From JAHECW01 sp964641415 (GTDB lineage: Bacteria > Acidobacteriota > Thermoanaerobaculia > Thermoanaerobaculales > Sulfomarinibacteraceae): a stretch of 64,000 nt of DNA. Position numbers and translations under genes: made by a program. The number at the start of each line of letters is the position of its first letter. Position 1 is the first letter of the stretch. The notes below the pieces were generated by a model that worked only from the letters and a program-made list of their open reading frames with translations, was not told the DNA's origin and did not search any database. The DNA lies in contig CAZXMW010000007.1 in NCBI GenBank assembly GCA_964641415.1, forward strand, positions 1 to 64,000, in the 5' to 3' direction. This document shows positions 49,535-60,554 of the stretch, piece by piece.

Positions 49535-50815
49535 ATGTTCGACATCGAATTCGTCAGTGGCAGAGAGGTTCTCGACTCTCGCGGAAACCCGACAGTCGAG
49601 GCCGAGGTCTTGCTGTCCAGCGGCGCCATGGGCCGCGCCATCGTGCCCTCGGGCGCCTCGACCGGCTCGCGCGAGGCCCTCGAGTTGCGTGACGGAGACA
49701 CCGACCGGTTCCTCGGCAAGGGGGTGCTGCGCGCGGTCGAGAACATCAACGGCCCAATCGCCGAGGTCATCGAGGGTCTCGACGCTCGCGACCAGCTCGG
49801 GGTCGACCAGGCGATGATCGACGCAGACGGCACCGACAACAAGGGCGCTCTCGGCGCCAACGCGATCCTCGCCGTGTCGCTCGCGGTCGCCGACGCCGCG
49901 TCGAACACCGCCGGACTGCCGTTGTACCAGTACCTCGGCGGGGTCGGCGCGCGCGAGCTGCCGGTGCCGATGATGAACATCGTCAACGGCGGCGCCCACG
50001 CCGACAACTCGGTGGACTTCCAGGAGTTCATGGTCATGCCGGTGGGCTTCTCGACCTTCTCCGACTCTTTGCGAGCCGGAGTCGAGGTCTTCCACACCCT
50101 CAAGAAGGTGCTGGCCCGGCGCAGTCTGGCGACCGCGGTCGGCGACGAGGGAGGGTTCGCGCCGAATCTCGAGTCCAACCGGGCTGCCCTCGAGCTCATC
50201 ATGGAGGCGATCGAAACCGCCGGCTACGCCCCAGGCGACCAGATCGGTCTCGCCTTGGACGTGGCGGCTTCCGAGTTTTTCACCGACGGCCTCTACAACC
50301 TGGCCGGCGAGGGTCGCACCGGCCTGGACGCCGACGACCTCATCGCCACCTACACCGAGCTCGTCGACAGCTTCCCCATCCTGTCCATCGAGGACGGCCT
50401 GGCCGAGAGCGACTGGGGCGGCTGGAAGCGTCTCACCGACGCCCTGGGCGCGCGGATCCAGCTTGTCGGCGACGACCTGCTGGTCACCAACCCGAAGATC
50501 ATCGCCGAGGCCATCGACCGCGGTGTGTGCAACTCGGTGCTGGTCAAGCTCAATCAGATCGGCACGCTGTCGGAAACCATCGACGCCGTCGAGATGTCGC
50601 ACAAGGCAGGGTACACAACGGTCATCTCGCACCGGTCCGGCGAATCCGAGGACACGACCATCGCGGACCTCGCGGTCGCGCTCAACACCGGCCAGATCAA
50701 GACCGGGTCGGCGAGCCGCACCGACCGCATCGCCAAGTACAACCGGCTGCTCAGGATCGAGGAGGAGCTCGAGAACACCGCCAGATTTCGGGGTCGCGCC
50801 TCGATCAAGCGGTAG
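49535..50815 (+). CDS. eno: Enolase
   Basis: Converts 2-phosphoglycerate to phosphoenolpyruvate in glycolysis. The 426-residue protein has VLDSRGNPTVEAEV near residue 12, metal ligands in LALDVAASEF and SIEDGLAESDW, the QLVGDDLLVTN loop, the catalytic lysine in LVKLNQIGTLSET and SHRSGESEDTTIADL. The ATG directly follows the mutase stop, with GGAGG overlapping the end of that gene. FtsB follows, the same eno-ftsB order seen in many proteobacteria. Confidence 0.97.
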   Translation: MFDIEFVSGREVLDSRGNPTVEAEVLLSSGAMGRAIVPSGASTGSREALELRDGDTDRFLGKGVLRAVENINGPIAEVIEGLDARDQLGVDQAMIDADGTDNKGALGANAILAVSLAVADAASNTAGLPLYQYLGGVGARELPVPMMNIVNGGAHADNSVDFQEFMVMPVGFSTFSDSLRAGVEVFHTLKKVLARRSLATAVGDEGGFAPNLESNRAALELIMEAIETAGYAPGDQIGLALDVAASEFFTDGLYNLAGEGRTGLDADDLIATYTELVDSFPILSIEDGLAESDWGGWKRLTDALGARIQLVGDDLLVTNPKIIAEAIDRGVCNSVLVKLNQIGTLSETIDAVEMSHKAGYTTVISHRSGESEDTTIADLAVALNTGQIKTGSASRTDRIAKYNRLLRIEEELENTARFRGRASIKR

Positions 50816-50830
50816 AATCGTCGGCAGCGA

Positions 50831-51175
50831 GTGAGACGACTGCCTCTGATCCTCGTCGCCGTCGTTGCCGTGGTCGCCCTCGGCGTGCTGTCGAGCATCG
50901 TCACCCAGGGTTTCGAGGACATGACCCGGGCCGAGGCCGAGCGCCACAGGCTCGAGGCCGAGAAAGCGCGGCTCGAAACCGAGATCGGGATCCTCGAGGA
51001 CACCCTCTTCGCTCTCGACAACGACCCTGCTGCCGTGGAGTCACTGGCCCGCAAGGAGCTCCGTTACATCCGACCCGGAGAGTCCGTGATCATCCTCGCG
51101 ACACCGACTCCGGCGCCACTGCCGGTTTCCTTGACAGAGCCCACTCCCACGCCTATACTCTCGCTCCCTGATTGA
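50831..51175 (+). CDS. ftsB: Septum formation initiator, FtsB/DivIC family
   Basis: A 114-residue bitopic cell-division protein. A membrane helix (about 5-24) precedes a coiled coil (AEAERHRLEAEKARLETEIGI in part) and the conserved ARKELRYIRPGE segment near 78. It would join FtsL and FtsQ in the divisome. The start is GTG. The last ~25 residues are Pro/Thr-rich (PTPAPLP, EPTPTP) and are not typical; the DNA there also holds the promoter of the next tRNA gene. Confidence 0.85.
   Translation: MRRLPLILVAVVAVVALGVLSSIVTQGFEDMTRAEAERHRLEAEKARLETEIGILEDTLFALDNDPAAVESLARKELRYIRPGESVIILATPTPAPLPVSLTEPTPTPILSLPD
51131..51159 (+). promoter_or_regulatory. Sigma-70 promoter of initiator tRNA
   Basis: TTGACA (51131-51136), 17-bp spacer, TATACT (51154-51159). 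It lies wholly within the 3' end of ftsB; the start site would be near 51166, ten bases before the tRNA. Confidence 0.85.
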
Positions 51176-51252
<77 letters not shown>

Positions 51253-51292
51253 AAAACGACAAGCCGCCATTCGGCGGCTTTTGTCGTTTTTG
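51253..51292 (+). terminator. Terminator after initiator tRNA
   Basis: A GCCGCC/GGCGGC stem with extended arms (AAAAACGACAA against TTGTCGTTTTT) and a T-run follows the tRNA directly. The same TGTCGTTTTTGG tail begins each downstream repeat copy. Confidence 0.8.
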
Positions 51293-51738
51293 GTGTTCCT
51301 TGCCAGAGAAGAATCGAGTGACCCAACCGTGGTCGCNNNNNNNNNNNNNNNNNNNNNNNNNNNNNNNNNNNNNNNNNNNNNNNNNNNNNNNNNNNNNNNN
51401 NNNNNNNNNNNNNNNNNNNNNNNNNNNNNNNNNNNNCCATGGGCCGCCTGTGTCGTTTTTGGTGTTCCTTGCCAGAGAAGAATCGAGTGACCCAACCGTG
51501 GTCGCGAAGCGAGCACGGTATTGGGAACCGATTCTGACCGGCAAGGCTTCGAGGAGCGACCGCAGGGAGCGACTCGAAGAACCCGGCCTCGACCGTCAGT
51601 GACGGCACGCAGGCCGCGAAGCGGACTGCGTCCGCCGGAACTGACGGTCGAGGTCGAACAGCCGTTGCGGTCCGTCGACGCGCCCATGGGCCGCCTGTGT
51701 CGTTTTTGGTGTTCCTTGCCAGAGAAGAATCGAGTGAC
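51281..51738. repeat. Direct repeats with large hairpins around an assembly gap
   Basis: The segment TGTCGTTTTTGGTG and the ~27 bases after it occur three times, beginning near 51282, 51451 and 51698. The last two, with their shared CCATGGGCCGCCTG prefix, are 247 bp apart. The first copy runs into the N gap. After the common part each copy forms a hairpin with a GAA tip (CGCGAAGCG): in copy 2 the stem is CCAACCGTGGTCGC with GCGAGCACGGTATTGG, in copy 3 CCATCGCCGC with GCGGTGATGG. Bases differ but pairing is kept. Two more hairpins, 51547-51579 and 51587-51653, lie within the unit. No coding capacity. Confidence 0.75.
51337..51436. other. Assembly gap (100 N)
   Basis: Exactly 100 undetermined bases. 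The same repeat flanks both sides, so repeat copies are probably missing and the true length is unknown. Confidence 0.98.
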
Positions 51739-51859
51739 GAAGCCATCGCCGCGAAGCGGTGATGGCAGTCACGATCTCGACGGCAACGTCGCGCTCGGAG
51801 AGCGCCCGGCGCCGGACGGTGTCCGGCGCCGGGGCCGGTGCGGCTCGTGTCCTCGACGA
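51739..51859. other. Spacer between repeats and katG
   Basis: Contains the 3' half of the last hairpin (to about 51800) and a CCGGCGCCGGAC-rich palindromic tract at 51809-51835. This tract could end katG transcription, but has no T-run. No gene. Confidence 0.5.
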
Positions 51860-54040
51860 TCAGCGAAGATCGAAGCGATCGAGGTTCATGACCTTGTTCC
51901 ACGCCGCCACGAAGTCGTGGACGAACTTCTCTTCGGAGTCGTCCGAGGCGTAGACCTCGGCCAGAGCGCGGAGCTCAGAGTTCGAGCCGAACACCAGGTC
52001 GGCGCGGGTGCCGGTCCACTTCTGATCGCCGGAGGAGCGATCGTGGCCGACGAAGGTCCCGTCGCCGGCGTCCTTCCACTCGGTGTCCATGTCGAGCAGG
52101 TTAGTAAAGAAGTCGTTGGTCAGCGTCTCCGGCCGGTCGGTGAAGACGCCGTGTGACGAACCGCCGTGGTTGGCGCCGAGCACGCGCAGGCCGCCGACGA
52201 GGGCGGTCATCTCGGGCGCGGTCAGGCTCAGCAGCTGCGCCCGATCGACAAGCAGGTGTTCCGCCGGACGCTCGAAACCGTTGGCGAGATAGTTGCGGAA
52301 GCCGTCCGCCCTGAGCTCGAGCGGCGCCATGGCCTCGACGTCGGTCTGCTCACTCGTCGCGTCGGTGCGGCCCGGCGCGAAGGGGACCTCGATGTCGAAG
52401 CCGGCGTCCTTGGCCGCCTTCTCGACGGCGGCGCAGCCGCCGAGCACGATGAGGTCGGCCAGGGCGACCTGGGGGCCGCCCATTTCTTCACCGTTGAAGT
52501 CCTGCTGGATCTTCTCGAGCGTCGCCAGAATTTCTGCGAGCTTGTCCGGCTCGTTCACCGCCCAGTTCTTCTGCGGCGCGAGGCGGATGCGGGCGCCGTT
52601 GGCGCCGCCGCGCTTGTCGGAGTCGCGGTAGCTCGAGGCCGCCGCCCAGGCGGTCGAGACCAGCTGCGAGACGGACAGGCCCGAGTCGAGGATCGTCGCC
52701 TTGAGCGACGCGCTCTCGTCCGGGCCGATCAGCTGGTGCGAGACCGGGGGCACGGGGTCCTGCCAGAGCAGGTCCTCGTCGGGCGCCTCCGGACCGAGGT
52801 AGCGCGACTTGGGTCCCATGTCGCGGTGGGTCAGCTTGAACCAGGCCCGGGCGAAGGCGTCGGCGAACTCGTCCGGGTTGGCGTGGAACCGGCGCGAGAT
52901 CTTCTCGTAGATCGGGTCCATGCGCATGGACATGTCCGCGGTGGTCATCATGGGCCGGTGCTTCTTCGACGGGTCGTGGGCGTCGGGCACCATGTCCTCC
53001 TCGGCGCAATTCTCGGGGTGCCACTGCCAGGCGCCTCCGGGGCCCTTGACGCACTCCCACTCGTAGCGGAAGAGCAGGTCGAAGTAGCCCATGTCCCACT
53101 GCGTCGGGTTCGACGTCCAGGCGCCCTCGATGCCGCTGGTGATGGTGTCGCCGCCCTTGCCGCTGCCGAGGCGATTGTTCCAGCCGAGGCCCTGCTCCTC
53201 GAGCGGCGCGCCCTCGGGCTCGCGGTCGAGGTACTCGGCGTCGGATCCGGCGCCGTGGCACTTGCCGAAGGTGTGGCCGCCGGCGGTCAGTGCCACCGTC
53301 TCCTCGTCGTTCATGGCCATGCGCCCGAAGGTCTCGCGCACGTCGCGGCCCGAGCCGACCGGATCGGGCTCGCCGTTCGGCCCCTCGGGGTTGACGTAGA
53401 TGAGGCCCATTTGGACGGCGCCGTAGGGGTTCTCGAGCTGCCGGTCGCCGGAGTAGCGCTCGTCGCCGAGCCACTCGGCCTCGATGCCCCAGTCGATGTC
53501 CTCCTCGGGCTCCCAGATGTCCTCGCGGCCGCCGGCAAAGCCGAAGGTCTCGAATCCCATCGACTCCAGGGCGCAGTTGCCGGCGAGGACGAACAGGTCG
53601 GCCCAGGACAGCTTGCGGCCGAACTTCTGTTTGATCGGCCACAGCAGCCGCCGCGCCTTGTCGAGGTTGGCGTTGTCGGGCCAGCTGTTGAGCGGCGCGA
53701 AGCGCTGGTTGCCGGTCGCGGCGCCGCCGCGGCCGTCCTGAACGCGGTAGGTGCCGGCGGCGTGCCACGCCATGCGGATGAACAACCCGCCGTAGTGGCC
53801 CCAGTCGGCCGGCCACCACTCCTGCGAGTCGGTCATCACCGCATAGAGGTCCTTCTTCACCGCCTCGAGGTCGAGGGTCTTGAACTCCTCCGCGTAGTCG
53901 AAGTCCTCGCCCATCGGATTCGCCGCGGGCCGGTTCTGGTGCAGAACCTTGAGGTCGAGCCGGTCCGGCCACCAATCACGGTTGGTCATCGGTCGCTTGT
54001 GCTTTCCGCCCGTCACCGGGCACTTGCTTTGGTCAGACAT
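51860..54040 (-). CDS. katG: Catalase-peroxidase
   Basis: A 726-residue bifunctional heme enzyme removing hydrogen peroxide. The distal site is IRMAWHAAGTYR near residue 90, the proximal histidine in TAGGHTFGKCHG near 254, and MGLIYVNPEGPNG near 212 supplies the tyrosine of the Met-Tyr-Trp adduct. The second, heme-free domain fills the C-terminal half. The ATG at 54040 was chosen because AGGAG lies seven bases upstream and it gives the common MSDQSKCPV start. It overlaps the Fur-family gene by 8 bp, like mycobacterial furA-katG. Confidence 0.96.
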   Translation of the reverse strand: MSDQSKCPVTGGKHKRPMTNRDWWPDRLDLKVLHQNRPAANPMGEDFDYAEEFKTLDLEAVKKDLYAVMTDSQEWWPADWGHYGGLFIRMAWHAAGTYRVQDGRGGAATGNQRFAPLNSWPDNANLDKARRLLWPIKQKFGRKLSWADLFVLAGNCALESMGFETFGFAGGREDIWEPEEDIDWGIEAEWLGDERYSGDRQLENPYGAVQMGLIYVNPEGPNGEPDPVGSGRDVRETFGRMAMNDEETVALTAGGHTFGKCHGAGSDAEYLDREPEGAPLEEQGLGWNNRLGSGKGGDTITSGIEGAWTSNPTQWDMGYFDLLFRYEWECVKGPGGAWQWHPENCAEEDMVPDAHDPSKKHRPMMTTADMSMRMDPIYEKISRRFHANPDEFADAFARAWFKLTHRDMGPKSRYLGPEAPDEDLLWQDPVPPVSHQLIGPDESASLKATILDSGLSVSQLVSTAWAAASSYRDSDKRGGANGARIRLAPQKNWAVNEPDKLAEILATLEKIQQDFNGEEMGGPQVALADLIVLGGCAAVEKAAKDAGFDIEVPFAPGRTDATSEQTDVEAMAPLELRADGFRNYLANGFERPAEHLLVDRAQLLSLTAPEMTALVGGLRVLGANHGGSSHGVFTDRPETLTNDFFTNLLDMDTEWKDAGDGTFVGHDRSSGDQKWTGTRADLVFGSNSELRALAEVYASDDSEEKFVHDFVAAWNKVMNLDRFDLR

Positions 54041-54506
54041 GTTCATTCTCCTCGTGTTGGCTTGCACTCGTCGTCAATTGTCGCTCGGTCGGTGCGGCGT
54101 GCAGGCAGTCGGGGCAGCGGCCCCAGTAGATCACCTCGGCCTCGTCGACCTCGAACCCGGCGCCGTCAAGGGGGGTCAGGCACGGCGCGGCGCCGACCGC
54201 GCAGTCGACGTCGACCACTCGACCGCAGCCGCGGCAGATCAGGTGGTGATGGTTGTCGCCGGTCCGGTCCTCATAACGCGCCGGCGAACCGGCGGGCTGG
54301 ATCCGCCGGATCAGGCCCCGATCGGCCAGCGCGCCGAGAGCGTTGAACACCGCCTGTCGCGAGACCGCACCGATGTCGTCGCGGACGGCCCTGGCGATCT
54401 CCTCTGCCCTGGCGTGCGGCCGCCTCGACACTGCGGCCAGGACGGCGAGTCGCTGGGCGGTGACGTGGAGGCCGTGCCGGTGGAGCAGATCCGCTGGGTC
54501 GTCCAT
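54033..54506 (-). CDS. Fur/PerR-family metalloregulator
   Basis: A 157-residue Fur-family repressor. The winged-helix domain contains HVTAQRLAVLAAV and SRQAVFNALGALADRGLI. The dimer domain has DNHHHLICRGCG and CPDCLHA, the four-cysteine structural zinc site. The regulatory-metal residues fit PerR or FurA. Together with katG it forms a peroxide-response operon. The ATG at 54506 is used; a TTG at 54527 would place the -10 box within the coding region. The leader is at most a few bases. Confidence 0.9.
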   Translation of the reverse strand: MDDPADLLHRHGLHVTAQRLAVLAAVSRRPHARAEEIARAVRDDIGAVSRQAVFNALGALADRGLIRRIQPAGSPARYEDRTGDNHHHLICRGCGRVVDVDCAVGAAPCLTPLDGAGFEVDEAEVIYWGRCPDCLHAAPTERQLTTSASQHEENEHV

Positions 54507-54515
54507 GATGAGCGG

Positions 54516-54544
54516 AGTATGCGACAAAATCTGGATCGTGTCAA
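54516..54544 (-). promoter_or_regulatory. Sigma-70 promoter of the fur-katG operon
   Basis: TTGACA (54539-54544), 17-bp spacer, CATACT (54516-54521). The -10 is nine bases from the ATG. Confidence 0.8.
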
Positions 54545-54559
54545 GTTTTGGACAAGATC
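54534..54559. promoter_or_regulatory. Candidate Fur/PerR operator
   Basis: Imperfect palindrome GATCGTGTC-N8-GACAAGATC, with 8 of 9 arm positions complementary, overlapping the -35 of the fur-katG promoter. Placement suits autorepression. Confidence 0.5.
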
Positions 54560-54619
54560 AAAGAACTCGACAGATCGACAGTGACAGCGGCAGGTCGGGG
54601 CGGCGCCGTCGAGCCCGGG

Positions 54620-55582
54620 TCAGACCGTAAAGGTCATCTTGACCTCACCGACCTGGATGGTGTCGCCGTCGGCCAGCTCGCGCTCGGTGATCTCGACACC
54701 GTTGACCAGCGTGCCGACCGGGCCGCCGAGATCCTTGACAACATGGCCGTTGGGGCCGAGCCCGATCTCAGCGTGCCTGGCGGCGACTTTCTTGCCGGCG
54801 ACAACGATGCCGCAGTCGTCGGCGCTGCCGATCACGGTCGACGTGCCGACCACCCTGTGCTCCTCGGCGTGACCGCTCTGCGAGTGAACCAGAAGCTTGG
54901 GCCACTGGAGAATCATCGTGCCGTCGTCCGGTCTCTGGTTTTCCTGCTTGGGCTGGACCGCGATCGGGGTCGTCTTGTCGAGATTGTTCGGGATCGGCAC
55001 ACCGATCACGGTGGCATCGTCGACGACCTCCTGTGGCTCGCCGGCCCGGCCGACCTCGGCTGGCGGCGGCGCGGCCGGCGCCTCGGGGACCGGCGCCTCG
55101 GGGGCCGGAGGCCGCGTCGCGGGCGCGGACTCGAGCTCGTCCTCGGAATGGAAGGCCGACAGGAAGCGCTCCCGCAGAGCCTGGGCGGCCTCGAGCTCCT
55201 TTTCATGCCCGGCGACCTCGGCGTCCTGCTTCTTCACGCGCTCGGCGAAAGCGTCGTCGTCGAACTCGCCGAGATCGTGCCGGAGCTGAAGTTCCTCACG
55301 GTCCATCTTCGCGGTCGCCACGGCGGCGTCGATCTTCGACAGAACCGACTTGAGCTCGGCATACTGACCGCGCGCCTGCTCCTTGAGCGGATCGGCCTCC
55401 GCATCGAGGGCCTTGAGCCGGCTCCGGTAATCGGCTCGGACCCGGTTGAAGACCTCGTTGGACACCGATTCTTTCTTCTCCTCCATTCGCTCGAGGCGTT
55501 CGAGGACGACATCCTGTTCCTTCTTGATGCGTTGCAGCTCTTCGATGGAGGAAACGTCGATCGCAGCCAGCTCTTCTTTCAT
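54620..55582 (-). CDS. Coiled-coil protein with C-terminal FHA domain
   Basis: A 320-residue soluble protein. Residues 1-150 are a long charged coiled coil (ELQRIKKEQDVVLERLERM, QLRHDLGEFDDDAFAERV). A Pro/Ala linker (about 165-195) follows. The FHA domain (about 228-320) reads HRVVGTSTVIGSADDCGIVV, KKVAARHAEIG and GTLVNGVEI, which should bind phosphothreonine. GGAAGG precedes the ATG at 55582; earlier ATGs lack a site. An FHA domain also begins the ABC exporter gene nearby, so a shared Ser/Thr kinase is likely, but none is in the window. Confidence 0.75.
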   Translation of the reverse strand: MKEELAAIDVSSIEELQRIKKEQDVVLERLERMEEKKESVSNEVFNRVRADYRSRLKALDAEADPLKEQARGQYAELKSVLSKIDAAVATAKMDREELQLRHDLGEFDDDAFAERVKKQDAEVAGHEKELEAAQALRERFLSAFHSEDELESAPATRPPAPEAPVPEAPAAPPPAEVGRAGEPQEVVDDATVIGVPIPNNLDKTTPIAVQPKQENQRPDDGTMILQWPKLLVHSQSGHAEEHRVVGTSTVIGSADDCGIVVAGKKVAARHAEIGLGPNGHVVKDLGGPVGTLVNGVEITERELADGDTIQVGEVKMTFTV

Positions 55583-55762
55583 GACCACCTTCCGCAACGT
55601 CGAGAATGTTCCGAATTCGCCGATGATCTCTGAACTCCTCATGATAGCAGGCCGAGGCCGTCCATGTCGTCCATGTCGTGGAATGGCGCTTGGTACCATC
55701 TCGACATCGCTTCGCGGTCGGCGATCTCGGCGGCGTCGCGGATGCCCGGTGGGAGGTTCTCG

Positions 55763-56965
55763 ATGCGTGCGACTCTATCGGTGGCGCAGCGCCGATCGCT
55801 GCTCGGCGCCCTCGGCGCGGATCCCGCAGCGGCTGACGAGATCGTGGCCCGCGGTCGGGGCGACGGCTGGTGGCCCGGCGGGACGATCCGGCTCGGCGAG
55901 CTTCCGGTTCCCGACGATCCCATGGTCGAGGCGTGGACGGACTACGCAGCGCGGGCAGCCACCGACGGCGCCTGGACCGTCCTGCGCGACGTTCTGGTGC
56001 AGCTGAGCTTCCCGATTCGGGAGGGGATCTCCTCCGAACCCGGCTACCGCGCCGCGACCCTCAAGGGCGAGCCGCCGAACGAGTCCCATGGGCTCGAGCT
56101 GATCGATCCCGGCGGCCTGACCCTCGAGCTGCACCGGTCGTTGGCCGGGACCATCCCTGTGCTCGGCGTCACAGCCCGCGCCGACTTCGAGAGCCTGGTA
56201 CGCGCGCTCACCGCGCGCAACGAGCCGGCGCCGGTGCCGGAGGCCATGGGGGCGTGCCTGGTCAACGGGCTCAACAACTGGGACCGGATCAGGAGGCTGG
56301 AGAGCCGGTGGCGGGCCCAGGGTCCCGGCGAGCGGGACGAAGCGACCTGGGCCGAGGCCTTCCGCCGGATCATCCCGCAGCCGACGCTGTACAAGGACCG
56401 ATTGATCGTGCTGTCACGCGGTCCGTACAGCGGCGTCGCCGGTGTCCACGCCGGGCTCGACGACGACGACTGGGAGGCGCGGTCCTTCACCATCCGCCTC
56501 GAGCACGAGTGCACCCATGCGCTGACGCTCAGGGTGTTCGGCGCGCTGCGCCATGATGTGCTCGAGGAGCTGGTCGCCGACTGGGTGGCGCTGATCACCG
56601 GCGGCGGCGGCTACCGGGTCGACCTGGCGCGCCGCTTTCTCGGGCTCGAGTCCCACCCCACGTTCCGGACCGGGGGCCGGCTCGAGGTCTACCGCGGGTC
56701 GCCACCCCTGTCCGACGGCGCCTTCGGTGTCGTTCAACGGCTCGCCGTCGACTCGACGGCGACCCTCGGCGAGCTCGCCACCGACCCGGCTCTCGAGCTC
56801 GACCGTCCTGAGGTGCTGGCGCGCATGACCATCGCGTTGCTCAGCCTGCCTCTCGAGGCGGTCGCCGGCGACGACGCGCTCGACCGGGTACGCGACCGAT
56901 ACGCTGGTCTCGAGGACGCTCTCAGCGGTCCCGCAGGCGACGACGGAGAGGATTCGCGGCCGTAG
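55763..56965 (+). CDS. Zincin-like protein of unknown function
   Basis: A 400-residue soluble protein not recognised as a named family. HECTH near residue 254 (RLEHECTHALTLRVFG), followed 20-25 residues on by LEELVADW, is the HExxH...E layout of gluzincin-type zinc peptidases. No signal peptide is seen. GGGAGG lies six bases before the ATG at 55763. Its stop is 2 bp from that of the convergent peptide-exporter gene. It could process or trim exported peptides, but that is only a guess from position. Confidence 0.65.
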   Translation: MRATLSVAQRRSLLGALGADPAAADEIVARGRGDGWWPGGTIRLGELPVPDDPMVEAWTDYAARAATDGAWTVLRDVLVQLSFPIREGISSEPGYRAATLKGEPPNESHGLELIDPGGLTLELHRSLAGTIPVLGVTARADFESLVRALTARNEPAPVPEAMGACLVNGLNNWDRIRRLESRWRAQGPGERDEATWAEAFRRIIPQPTLYKDRLIVLSRGPYSGVAGVHAGLDDDDWEARSFTIRLEHECTHALTLRVFGALRHDVLEELVADWVALITGGGGYRVDLARRFLGLESHPTFRTGGRLEVYRGSPPLSDGAFGVVQRLAVDSTATLGELATDPALELDRPEVLARMTIALLSLPLEAVAGDDALDRVRDRYAGLEDALSGPAGDDGEDSRP

Positions 56966-56967
56966 TT

Positions 56968-60519
<3,552 letters not shown>

Positions 60520-60554
60520 GGCGGCCTCCGGGGGCGGCCGGGCTCGCGAGGAGC

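Noticed and set aside
51451..51660. Integron attC sites
   Set aside because: Large imperfect palindromes are present, but no GTTRRRY/RYYYAAC core ends and no integrase or cassette structure.
51281..51738. CRISPR array
   Set aside because: Only three partial copies, a 247-bp period, large internal palindromes and no Cas genes.
52166..54346. 726-codon plus-strand frame
   Set aside because: Antisense to katG and the Fur gene; no start site or motif support.
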